From Saccharopolyspora aridisoli (GTDB lineage Bacteria > Actinomycetota > Actinomycetes > Mycobacteriales > Pseudonocardiaceae), in contig NZ_SMKV01000010.1 in the NCBI RefSeq assembly GCF_004348445.1, positions 120,135 to 184,134 on the forward strand: a stretch of 64,000 nt of DNA, read 5' to 3'. The position numbers and the translations under genes were made by a program. This document shows positions 36,304 to 44,798 of this stretch, piece by piece. Under the pieces are notes generated by a model, which was given only the letters and a program-made list of their open reading frames with translations, ran no database searches and was not told where the DNA came from. Within the stretch, counting starts at the first letter, position 1. Every line of letters begins with the position of its first letter.

Positions 36304-38223
36304 TCAGTCAGCACCGTGGCAACGACCGTTCGTGCTGGGCGGCACGTCCAGAGCGGGATTGCGGTCGAAGAAGCCCACCGGTTCAAGGGTGAATCCCGTG
36401 TAGTCGACGGGCATGACCGGCCAGTCTTCCGGCCTGGGGAAGTGGGTCAGCCCGAAGGTGTGCCACAGGACGATGTCCTCGCCGTCGACTTCGCGGTCGG
36501 CCCCGATCCACTCGCCCAGGCCTGCGCCGGGGTTCTGGTTGACGAAGTCGCCCGCGGGGTAGCGCTCCGCGGGGTCGTACCGGGTGACCCAGAGGTGCTT
36601 GGTCGCGAAGTGCGCCCTGGTGTGGATCGACGAGTCCTCGTCAGCCAGCAGCGTGGGCTGGCCCTCCGGGTGGAGGGCGTAGGCGACGTTGCGGCCGAAC
36701 CGGTTGCGCACCTCCGGGTTGATCACGTGCCACGTCCGCGCGCGCCCCTGGTCGGCGGTGCGTGCCGCGTGCTTCTCGGTCGTCAGCCGGGTTCGGGATT
36801 CACGGAAGGCGTTGCCGTGCGGGTTGGCGTCGCTGACGGGGACCGTGGCCACCTCGACTTCCTCGACCGCGTTGAGGTGCCCGTCCACCGACATGTCCAG
36901 ACGTGCGCAGAAGAGGTGCTGGTGGTACGGCGCCGCGAGTCCTGGTGCGAGTTCGGCGGCGTACTCGTGGCCTTCCGGTGGGTAGGCGGCGGTGAACGTG
37001 ATCCCGGTGGCCTTGGCTTCCAGCTGGATGGTGCCGTCGAGGTAGAAGTACCAGTAGAAGCCGTAGTCGTAGTTGCCGATGGTGGTGAAGAACGAGATCA
37101 CCAGCCGGCGTTGCCGCCGGGTCTCGTGCGAGCCGGTGAAGATGTCGGTGTGCTTCCACAGCACGCCGTAGTCCTCCTCGTGCATGCAGATCGCGTTGCG
37201 AATGGTCCGCGGCTGCCCGTGGTCGTCGGCCACCACCGCGTCGAAGTAGTGGATCTCCCCGAGGCAGTCGCAGCCCAGTTCCAGCGAATTCGTGTAACGA
37301 GCGAACATGTACTCGCCGCAGTCGAAGTAGTTCTGCCAGAACCGCACCGGCGACGGGTCCGCGTAGGGCACTGCCATCTCCGCGATGGAGGCCCGGTAGG
37401 CGATCGGTCGGTCGTTCAGGGCGATCTGGTGCAGCGTGAGCCCCTCGCGTTCGTTGAAACCGATGCGGAGGTCCCAGCCCTCCCACTGGACCTGGTGTCC
37501 GTCCACCGTGAAGCTGGGCCCGTCTGGTTGGGAGATCTCGATGGGCTTGAGCGTCGTGCGCTGCGGCCCCACCTGCGCGGGATCGTCGAAGTTGCCCGGC
37601 TCCTGCGGAACGGCGAACTCCCGCTCGTCGACAACGCGCATGACCTCACGGCGGCTGAGGTCCACGTAAGCGACCAGACCGTCCACCGGGTGCGCCCACG
37701 GGTGGTCCTTCTCGTGGTGCTGGGCGAATCCCAGCGCCCGGACGACGCGACGGCCCACTTCCTCCGGGTAGTCGTAAACCCCGGCTGAAAGCGGAACCGC
37801 GCACACTTCAGCAGGATCCAAACCACGCCGGACCAGCGCGGCGCACCACTCCTCGCTGGCGTTGAGGACGTCTTCGATCAGCTCGAACTCGGTGTCGATG
37901 ATCGGCAGCTGGCCGTCCGCAACCGGATCAAGATCCACCTGGCCGATCACAGCGGAACTCGTCGTGGATACCACGACGTCCCTGGACGGCCCGCCCTCGA
38001 GGTCGAGAAGCAGCGCACGGAAGCGGCGCTCGACCGAGTCGCCCGCCACGTGGTCCCGCACCACTTCCTTGTCCGGCTCCTCCAGCGCGCAGAACGCGAA
38101 GCGCGTGTTCTCACCCAGCAGGCCTGCGCGATCGAGGACGGACCTGATCTCGCGCACCTCCTCCGGCGTCATCGGGTCCAGCGGATGCGACGGCGAAGCC
38201 GTGGTCGCTTCCCCAGCGGTCAT
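36304..38223 (-). CDS. Copper amine oxidase (second copy)
   Basis: A 639-residue paralogue of the first oxidase with the same key residues: TPQ tyrosine Y385 in [11 protein letters not shown], base Asp in NYFDCGEYMF, copper ligands in [11 protein letters not shown] and in [15 protein letters not shown]. The N-terminal third is more divergent than the catalytic core, so substrate range probably differs. AGGAGGAAC precedes the ATG. It is transcribed leftwards; the second permease gene lies 33 bp upstream on the same strand. No signal peptide. Confidence 0.92.
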   Translation of the reverse strand: MTAGEATTASPSHPLDPMTPEEVREIRSVLDRAGLLGENTRFAFCALEEPDKEVVRDHVAGDSVERRFRALLLDLEGGPSRDVVVSTTSSAVIGQVDLDPVADGQLPIIDTEFELIEDVLNASEEWCAALVRRGLDPAEVCAVPLSAGVYDYPEEVGRRVVRALGFAQHHEKDHPWAHPVDGLVAYVDLSRREVMRVVDEREFAVPQEPGNFDDPAQVGPQRTTLKPIEISQPDGPSFTVDGHQVQWEGWDLRIGFNEREGLTLHQIALNDRPIAYRASIAEMAVPYADPSPVRFWQNYFDCGEYMFARYTNSLELGCDCLGEIHYFDAVVADDHGQPRTIRNAICMHEEDYGVLWKHTDIFTGSHETRRQRRLVISFFTTIGNYDYGFYWYFYLDGTIQLEAKATGITFTAAYPPEGHEYAAELAPGLAAPYHQHLFCARLDMSVDGHLNAVEEVEVATVPVSDANPHGNAFRESRTRLTTEKHAARTADQGRARTWHVINPEVRNRFGRNVAYALHPEGQPTLLADEDSSIHTRAHFATKHLWVTRYDPAERYPAGDFVNQNPGAGLGEWIGADREVDGEDIVLWHTFGLTHFPRPEDWPVMPVDYTGFTLEPVGFFDRNPALDVPPSTNGRCHGAD

Positions 38224-38256
38224 CGTTGTTCCTCCTCTTGGCGGAAAATGCTGAGA

Positions 38257-39672
38257 TCACAGGCTTTCTCGAACCGGAACAGGTCCGGGCACCGAACGTC
38301 GGAAGGTGGGCAGCAGGGCCCCTGCGGCGAAGGAGCCAAGGAGAACGGCTCCGATCACCACCGCGATGCCTGGCGACCCGCTGATCAGCGTCGGGAAGTT
38401 GACGATCGTGAGCACCAGGCACCCAAGGAGCCCGGTGAGCCCCAGGACCGGCGCGATCACCGTGTGCCAGGCGCGTGTGTCCGCACGGCTGCGGCGGAAG
38501 AACGCGAGCACCGCCAGGCACGTCAGCACCATGAGGCTGAGCACGCCGACGGTCGCCGAACCGGCCATCCAGGGGAAGACTTGGGTCACCGGGTCCATGC
38601 CGCCCGCCGCGAACACGATCAGCAGGACGGCGGCGCTGGCCGACTGGACGAGCGAGGCGGCGTGCGGTGAACCGTGTCGGTGGTGCGTCCGGCCGCAGAC
38701 CGCGGGAAGCGCTCCCGTACCGCCCAGCGCGTGGCAGTACCGGGCCAGGACGTTGTGGAACGACAGCAGCGCAGCGAACAGGCTGGTCACCAGCAGCACC
38801 TGCGTCAGTTCGGCGCCCACCGGACCGAGGTACTCGCTGACGGTCATGACCAGCATGTTCCCCGGGTCGCCTTGGGCTTGCGCAATGGCTTCGCCATCGC
38901 CCCACGCGGACACGACCGCCCAACTGGACAGCGTGTAGAAACCGGCGATGAGCAGAAGCGAGATGTAGGTCGCCCGAGGAACGGTTCGTTCGGGATCCCG
39001 CGCCTCGTGCCGGAACACGGCAGTCGCCTCGAACCCGATGAAGCTGGCGATCGCGAACATGATGCCGATGCCCAGCGACCCGGACACGACCGCTCCGGGC
39101 TGGAGGAACGCGGTCGACAGCCCCGAGGCCCCGCCGCTGGCCGCAACTACGACGTCGAACACGATGACGACACCGATCTCGCAGGTCAACAGGACGCCGA
39201 GCACCCGGCTGCTGAGTTCGATGTGGCGGTATCCGAGCACGGCAACCGCCGCGAGGGCCGCCCCTGCCCACAGCCACCAGGGCAGCGCCGGCCCACCCCA
39301 GTGCTGCACCAGGGCATCGACGCTTGCCCCCAGGTAGCCGTACACGGCCAGCTGCACCGCCGTGTAGGTCACCAGGGCGAGGAACGCAGCGCCGAGACCG
39401 GGCGCCTGGCCGAGGCCGTGCTGGACGTAAGCGTAGAACGCCCCGGCGTTGGGAACGTGCCTGCTCATCGCGCAGTACCCGACGGCGAAGAACAGCAGGA
39501 TCGCGAAGCAGCCGAGGAAGGTGGCCGGGAACGCGGCGCCGTTGCCCAGGCCAATGCCCAGCGGGACGCTGCCCGCCACGACAGTGAGTGGTGCCGCGGC
39601 CGCCACCACCATGAGAACGATTGATCCGGCTCCCAAGGACCCGGGAAGTGGTTGTCTGGCGGGTGGTTCCAT
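38257..39672 (-). CDS. APC-superfamily permease partnered with the second amine oxidase
   Basis: A 471-residue permease with 12 predicted helices, helix 1 [20 protein letters not shown] and helix 6 ASFIGFEATAVFRHEARDP. It is clearly related to the permease behind the first oxidase, so an oxidase-permease pair seems to have been duplicated, though the gene order differs. It lies directly upstream of the second oxidase with a 33-bp gap and probably imports that enzyme's amine. Confidence 0.87.
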   Translation of the reverse strand: MEPPARQPLPGSLGAGSIVLMVVAAAAPLTVVAGSVPLGIGLGNGAAFPATFLGCFAILLFFAVGYCAMSRHVPNAGAFYAYVQHGLGQAPGLGAAFLALVTYTAVQLAVYGYLGASVDALVQHWGGPALPWWLWAGAALAAVAVLGYRHIELSSRVLGVLLTCEIGVVIVFDVVVAASGGASGLSTAFLQPGAVVSGSLGIGIMFAIASFIGFEATAVFRHEARDPERTVPRATYISLLLIAGFYTLSSWAVVSAWGDGEAIAQAQGDPGNMLVMTVSEYLGPVGAELTQVLLVTSLFAALLSFHNVLARYCHALGGTGALPAVCGRTHHRHGSPHAASLVQSASAAVLLIVFAAGGMDPVTQVFPWMAGSATVGVLSLMVLTCLAVLAFFRRSRADTRAWHTVIAPVLGLTGLLGCLVLTIVNFPTLISGSPGIAVVIGAVLLGSFAAGALLPTFRRSVPGPVPVRESL

Positions 39673-39791
39673 GAAGTGAACTCCCCGGTCGAAGGGGTTT
39701 CGACGAATCGCTGCAGCGTTGGCGAGTACCGTTGCCCAGGCCTGATCGCGCGGTCAAACCCGGGTCTCCACGTCCGGGAAAACCCGCGCCC

Positions 39792-39812
39792 CGTTCTCGT
39801 CTCGCGAGAACG
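39792..39812. promoter_or_regulatory. Inverted repeat in the divergent permease promoter
   Basis: CGTTCTC and GAGAACG are perfect 7-bp arms separated by GTCTCGC. The site lies between two divergent permease genes, about 100 bp before the right-hand one. It could bind the IclR regulator encoded downstream; no second copy was found to support this. Confidence 0.4.
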
Positions 39813-39913
39813 CCGCACCCGGAATTCTCATTTGACCCGCACTCCCGTGACCTCGATTGACGGGACGGTTACAGTGCCCTCCACACCGCCGCATCCACAG
39901 GGAAGGGCTAGCC

Positions 39914-41371
39914 GTGAAGGACGGGAACCACACCGGTTTCGCGGGCCGCCCGGTGCTGCGGCCCGAATCCCCCGTGGCGGGCCTGGACCGCCGCAACCTC
40001 GGGCCACTGCAGGTGTTCGCGCAGTCGATCTCAGGAGCGGCACCCTCGGCGGCGATGGCGGCCACACCGGCGATCGCGGCGACCACCGCGGGACCGGGCG
40101 TGTTCTGGTCATTCCTCGTGGCCACCGCGCTGGCGGCGCTCATCGGAAGCTGCGTCGGTCAATTCACCCGGCGCATGGCGGCGGCGGGCTCGTTGTACAG
40201 CCTCACCGCCAAGGGGCTCGGGCCGCTGGCCGCGTTCGCCAGCGGCTGGGCGCTGCTGGTCGGGTACGGGCTGCTGACGATGGCCGCGCTGGTCGGCTCG
40301 GGGACCTACTTGACCGATCTGCTCGCGCACGCCGGCCTGGCCGGGGGCAACGCAACCGTGGCCGCTTTCGTCTCGATCCTCGGCGCCGTCGCCACGCTGT
40401 GCACGGTTCGGGGCATTCGGTTGTCCGCGCAGGTCGTGCTGATCACGGAGGCGGTCTCGATCGGGCTGATGCTGCTCGTCTCAGGCGTCCTGATCGTCGG
40501 ACTCGGACCTCCGGCCACGGCCCCGTTCGTGGGGTTTCCAGGCGGGTTCGGCGGCATCGCCGCCGGTGTGCTGCCCGCCTTGGGCGGGTTCATCGGGTTC
40601 GAGGCGGCGGCGTCGTTGGGGGTCGAGGCTCGGCGGCCGTTCCAGTCGGTGCCGCGCGCCGTGCAGTGGACCGCTGCGCTGTGCGGCGGACTCCTCCTCA
40701 TCGCCGCCTACACGCAGGTCGCCGGGCTCAACCACCTACCGGGCCGGCTGGCGGGGCAGCCGCAGCCGTGGAACGCGCTCGCGGCCATCCAGCACCTCTC
40801 GTGGCTGCCCTACGTGCTCGACGTCGGTGTCGCGACCTCGTTCTTCGCGTGCGCCATGGCCGCGGCGACCTCGCTCGCCCGGGTGCTGTTCTCGATGGGG
40901 CGCGAGCGGATCGCTCCTGCGGCGTTCGGCGCCGCCCACGCGCGGCACCACACCCCGCACGTCGCGATCGTGACCGCGTTCGCCGTGACCACGTCCGTGC
41001 CGATCGTCGCGCTGGCAGCGGGAGTCGCTGCTCCCCTGCTGCTGATCTCGCTGCTGAACGTGGCTGTGTTCGGCTACCTCCTCGCGTACCTGCTCGTGTG
41101 CTTGGCCGCACCGGTGTTCCTCCACCGCATCGGTGAGCTGACCCCGACGCCCGTGCTGATCACCATCGTCGTGGCTCCGCCGCTGCTCATCGTGCTCGCG
41201 GTGTTCACCCTCGCCTCGTCCGGCGCGCCCTACCCATGGGTCTTCGCGGTGCTCGCGGCTGCCGGTCTGACCTGGCTGCTCTGGCTCCGCGCGCACCGGC
41301 CCGAGGAACTGCGCGGCCTCGGCGTCTACGACGAGACCTCCGCCGCGGACCTGTTCACCGGGCGGGAGTGA
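39914..41371 (+). CDS. Third APC-superfamily permease
   Basis: A 485-residue permease with helix 1 FAQSISGAAPSAAMAATPAI and helix 6 GGFIGFEAAASLGVEARRPF. It differs from the two oxidase-linked permeases in both motifs, so it is a more distant member of the superfamily. GTG 39914 is chosen because GGAAGG precedes it; the frame runs further upstream without family sequence. It is divergent from the second permease and is followed within six bases by the IclR gene, which probably controls it. Confidence 0.85.
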   Translation: MKDGNHTGFAGRPVLRPESPVAGLDRRNLGPLQVFAQSISGAAPSAAMAATPAIAATTAGPGVFWSFLVATALAALIGSCVGQFTRRMAAAGSLYSLTAKGLGPLAAFASGWALLVGYGLLTMAALVGSGTYLTDLLAHAGLAGGNATVAAFVSILGAVATLCTVRGIRLSAQVVLITEAVSIGLMLLVSGVLIVGLGPPATAPFVGFPGGFGGIAAGVLPALGGFIGFEAAASLGVEARRPFQSVPRAVQWTAALCGGLLLIAAYTQVAGLNHLPGRLAGQPQPWNALAAIQHLSWLPYVLDVGVATSFFACAMAAATSLARVLFSMGRERIAPAAFGAAHARHHTPHVAIVTAFAVTTSVPIVALAAGVAAPLLLISLLNVAVFGYLLAYLLVCLAAPVFLHRIGELTPTPVLITIVVAPPLLIVLAVFTLASSGAPYPWVFAVLAAAGLTWLLWLRAHRPEELRGLGVYDETSAADLFTGRE

Positions 41372-41376
41372 GCCCC

Positions 41377-42120
41377 GTGGTCGATCCCGCACCGCTGTCC
41401 GGCAGACAACCCAAGGCCGTCCGCAACGCGCTCGCCGTGCTCGAGGAAGTCGCGGCGGCCGGCCCCGGCGTCACGGCCAAGGAGATCTCCGCCGCGCTGA
41501 GGATGCCGCCCGCCACGACCTATCGCATGCTCAACCTGCTCGTCGGCGAGGAGTACCTGGTGCGACTTCCCGACCTGCGCGGGTTCGCCCTCGGCAGGCG
41601 GGCGAAACGCCTGTCTGTCGCGGCACCGCCCCGGCCCTGCGCTGCCGCGCGGGCAGTCGTCGAGCACGTGCGTCAGCAGCTGCGCTGGGGCGTTCACCTC
41701 GCTTCCTACTCCGACGGTCGGCTCGTGCTCATCGACACCGACCCAGATCACCCGCCGAGCGACGAAGCGCTCCTGGCCCGCTTCCCGCACGCCACTGCGC
41801 TGGGCAAAATCCTGCTCGCCGACCAGCCCGACTGGCGCGCGCTGGTCCGCGACATGCGCTCGTTCACCGAGCGCACCATCACCGAACCGACCCGGCTGGA
41901 CGTGGAACTCAAGGAGGTTGCGCGCACCGGGATCGCGTGGCAGCTCGGTGAACTGCGCTCGGACCGCGGTTGCCTCGCCGTCTCGGTGCGCGACGAAGCC
42001 GGCACGCTCGTGGCGGGGCTCACCGTCAGCGGACCGGCCAACGGCATCGCCGAGCGGCGCGGTGCCCTCGTCACGATGCTGGAGCAGCACGCCCAGCAGC
42101 TAAGACCACTCCTCGCCTGA
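41377..42120 (+). CDS. IclR-family regulator
   Basis: A 247-residue IclR protein: N-terminal winged helix (AVRNALAVLEEVAAAGPGV, LRMPPATTYRMLNLLV) and a C-terminal GAF-like effector domain (HATALGKILLADQPDW, RGCLAVSVRDEAGTLVAGL). GTG 41377 has GGGAG eight bases upstream; GTG 41368 overlaps the permease stop and is the alternative. Coupling to the permease suggests it senses the imported compound. Confidence 0.85.
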   Translation: MVDPAPLSGRQPKAVRNALAVLEEVAAAGPGVTAKEISAALRMPPATTYRMLNLLVGEEYLVRLPDLRGFALGRRAKRLSVAAPPRPCAAARAVVEHVRQQLRWGVHLASYSDGRLVLIDTDPDHPPSDEALLARFPHATALGKILLADQPDWRALVRDMRSFTERTITEPTRLDVELKEVARTGIAWQLGELRSDRGCLAVSVRDEAGTLVAGLTVSGPANGIAERRGALVTMLEQHAQQLRPLLA

Positions 42121-42745
42121 GAGCAGCGCAGGAGAGGGATGGATGACCCAGTCGCTGGACAACGAAAGGCGCCCGTCGAACCGGATTCACCGTCGTCCGC
42201 GAGGAAAACTTCGGCCGTGGTGGCCGCAATTCCCTCCAACGCCGAGCGGGAGGTCGCGGCAGCAGCTGACGACAGCACCTCTGGGCTCGAGTACCACCGG
42301 AAGTGGTCTTCGGCCTGGCGCCTTGCCCTCGATTCCTCCGACAGCTCGCGCAGTCGCGGCTCGACCTGCGCAGCGTTCGGAAATCCCTCGTGCCCTGTGT
42401 CGGCGTGGCGTCACGACGTTCGTTCGTGCGGTGGCTAGCCCGGGGGAATCGCTGGTTCCGGCGGGGCGTGCCGGTGGTGAATCCTCGGTCTGGTCGACGA
42501 GGTCGAAGCGGCCCGCACACCCGGGAGTGTTGCCTGTCATGCGAAAACGTGGTTGTGCGGGTTGGGAATCAACTTTGACCACCTTGGTGGTCGCGGGAAA
42601 GCCGATGACTCCCACTCAGGTCCCCCAACGGCGAACGCCGTGGACCACGATCGCGCAAGTTGGTCACCTCAACGGTCAGCACCGGGACAACCTTCCTCCA
42701 CCTGCGCGCCACTTGCCGGCCACCATGGTCGGATGCGCTGTTCGC
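42121..42745. other. 625-bp stretch with a possible micro-gene but no firm call
   Basis: An ATG at 42139 behind GGAGAGG opens a 99-residue frame whose first 50 residues are Ala/Ser/Glu-rich and then become arbitrary. The opposite strand in the same place (about 42200-42400) reads RLRELSEESRARRQAEDHF, which is more protein-like. Neither could be assigned to a family; a decayed gene is possible. Confidence 0.3.
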
Positions 42746-43810
42746 ATGATGAGGACGAGTGTTCCGGGCGTAGTGCTTGCCACGAGCCTGCTGGTGGCTG
42801 CGCAGCCAGCCGCTGCGGAGGACGGCCAGGTCGAGTTGGTCGGCGAAACGACGCTGCCGCACGCCATGCAGTTCGACGGCACGACGGTAGGTGGCCTGTC
42901 CGGCGTGGACTACGACCCGAGCACCGGCCAGTGGGCGGTGATCAGCGACGATCGTTCGGAACGGCACCCTGCGCGGTACTACACCGCTGACTTCGACGGC
43001 ACCCGGTTCGAGCTGACCGGCACCCGCCCGCTGCTACGCCCGGACGGCACGACCTACCCGGCAGGTTCGGTCGATCCCGAAGACATCCGCTGGGACCCGT
43101 TGGCCGAGGGTTTCTGGTGGACCAGCGAAGGTGATCGCGGCGAGCAGCTGATCGACCCGTCGATCCGCGGTGCCGACACCGGCGGAAGCTCCACCCACGA
43201 CCTTCCGCTGCCAGCGAACCTGCGCATGACGCCAACGACAGGGCCCAAGCGGAACGAGGCCCTGGAAGGCCTGACCTTGGCAGCTGGCGGCACCAGGGTG
43301 GTCACCGCCACGGAAGGTCCGCTGCTGCAGGACGGCGAGTCGCCGACCACCGAGCACGGCGCGCTGTCCCGCATCACCCTGCAGTCCAGGACCGGGTCCG
43401 TACTCGCGCAGTACGCCTACCCGCTCGACCCGGTCTTCGCCGCCTCCCCCACCGGTGGCTCCGCCAACAACGGCGCGACCGCGGTCCTGGCTGACCAGGG
43501 CGACCAATACTTGGTTCTGGAGCGCGCATTCGTCAGCGGCGTCGGCAACTCGATCCGGATCTACCGGACCGACACCCGTACCGCCACCGACGTGCAACAC
43601 GTCGAGTCACTGACCAACGCCGATGTGCAACCGGCCCGCAAGCAGCTGGTGGTCGACCTCGCCGACCTGGCCCCGAGCACGATCGACAACATCGAGGGAA
43701 TGACCTGGGGACCACGCCTGCCCGACGGCCGCCGCAGCCTGGTCTTGATCAGCGACGACAACTTCTCCCCCAACCAGACCACGCAGATCCTGACGTTGGC
43801 GGTGAAGTAG
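42746..43810 (+). CDS. Secreted esterase-like/phytase-like protein
   Basis: A 354-residue protein with a signal peptide (MMRTSVPGVVLATSLLVAAQ ending near AAAEDG) followed by a beta-propeller of the 'esterase-like activity of phytase' family: GGLSGVDYDPSTGQWAVISD, DPEDIRWDP, NEALEGLTLAAGG and the terminal DNIEGMTWGP with LVLISDDNF. Acidic clusters could bind calcium as in phytases. It probably acts outside the cell on phosphate esters or related compounds. The start is uncertain between ATGs at 42725, 42746 and 42749. A strong terminator follows the stop. Confidence 0.8.
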   Translation: MMRTSVPGVVLATSLLVAAQPAAAEDGQVELVGETTLPHAMQFDGTTVGGLSGVDYDPSTGQWAVISDDRSERHPARYYTADFDGTRFELTGTRPLLRPDGTTYPAGSVDPEDIRWDPLAEGFWWTSEGDRGEQLIDPSIRGADTGGSSTHDLPLPANLRMTPTTGPKRNEALEGLTLAAGGTRVVTATEGPLLQDGESPTTEHGALSRITLQSRTGSVLAQYAYPLDPVFAASPTGGSANNGATAVLADQGDQYLVLERAFVSGVGNSIRIYRTDTRTATDVQHVESLTNADVQPARKQLVVDLADLAPSTIDNIEGMTWGPRLPDGRRSLVLISDDNFSPNQTTQILTLAVK

Positions 43811-43816
43811 CGGTAC

Positions 43817-43847
43817 GGGCCCGCGCGACGACGTTCCGCGCGGGCCC
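43817..43847 (+). terminator. Strong GC-rich terminator after the phytase-like gene
   Basis: GGGCCCGCGCG (43817-43827) pairs perfectly with CGCGCGGGCCC (43837-43847) around a 9-base loop, seven bases after the stop codon. There is no U-tract, as is common in actinobacteria. Confidence 0.75.
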
Positions 43848-44069
43848 GACCACTCCTCGCTCCGGTACCACGCTGGAGGCGCGCAGCTGTTTGGCCAGCA
43901 GCTTGGCCGTTCCGCGACCCGCCAGCGATTCCTTCGAGGCGTTCGCCGGATTCTGGAACGTCGGAGCACTGGCGATCACCACGCCGCCTGAGTCCCGGAC
44001 GTCGCGACGGCGGTCCTGTGCGGGCTTCCCCGCGACGTCGCACTGGGACGGACTGCTCGTGCGCTGCTC

Positions 44070-44798
44070 TCACAGCATCGTCACGACACCCCGCACCACG
44101 GCGGAGGCCCCACCGATCAGCGCGACACCGATGATCAACCGACGGCCTGTCTTCGCCGCGATCCGCTCGTCCAGCCACTCACCCGCGATCGCACCGATCA
44201 CCAGTGCCGCACCGCAGCACACCCAGCCGAGCCACGACACCTCGGGTATTCCCTTCGCGACCAGGGAACCGAAGTTCACCACGAGCAGGTACGCCTGCGC
44301 GGTCGGGATGAGCACTCGTCGAGCCCACTGCTCGGAGAGCGCGTACACCGACACCATCGGCCCTCCGACCCCGGCGGTCACGCTCATGAAGCCCGAGATC
44401 GCTCCGGCGATGACCGCGCCTGGTGCGCCCCGCAGCAGCCTTTGGCGTCCGGCCAGTACCGTGGCGGCCACGGCGACGATCACCATCGACCCGATGAGCA
44501 CGAGCAACGGCCCGGTCGGCGAGACCGCTGCCACGAACGCGCCGAGCGGGATGGCTGCGATCGCGGGGAGCGCCAGCATCAGCACGGAACGCCAATGGGT
44601 GTCCCGCCAGGTCCGGGCCAGCACGGTCCCGCACAGCACCATGGACAGCGCGTTCGACAGGCTCACCCCGATGTGCGGGCCCGCAGCGGCGACCATCAGC
44701 GGACCTCCTACCAAACCGAAGCCCAGGCCCGTCGTGCGCTGCGTGAGGGCCCCTATCAGCACCGGCACGGCCAGGAGGACCGCCGTTGCCGCGCTCAC
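44070..44798 (-). CDS. TauE/SafE-family anion exporter
   Basis: A 242-residue membrane protein with about eight helices, of the TauE/SafE type: two repeated halves, GLGFGLVGGPLMVAAAGP in the first and GFMSVTAGVGGPMVSVYAL in the second. Family members export sulfoacetate, sulfite or sulfolactate, among other C2-C3 sulfonates. The GTG start overlaps the stop of the aldehyde dehydrogenase gene by four bases, so exporter and enzyme are made together. That pairing fits export of the carboxylate made by the dehydrogenase, such as sulfolactate. Confidence 0.85.
   Translation of the reverse strand: MSAATAVLLAVPVLIGALTQRTTGLGFGLVGGPLMVAAAGPHIGVSLSNALSMVLCGTVLARTWRDTHWRSVLMLALPAIAAIPLGAFVAAVSPTGPLLVLIGSMVIVAVAATVLAGRQRLLRGAPGAVIAGAISGFMSVTAGVGGPMVSVYALSEQWARRVLIPTAQAYLLVVNFGSLVAKGIPEVSWLGWVCCGAALVIGAIAGEWLDERIAAKTGRRLIIGVALIGGASAVVRGVVTML

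Noticed and set aside
36175..37788. Long plus-strand frame opposite the second amine oxidase
   Set aside because: Shadow of the oxidase; contains no family motif and no ribosome-binding site.
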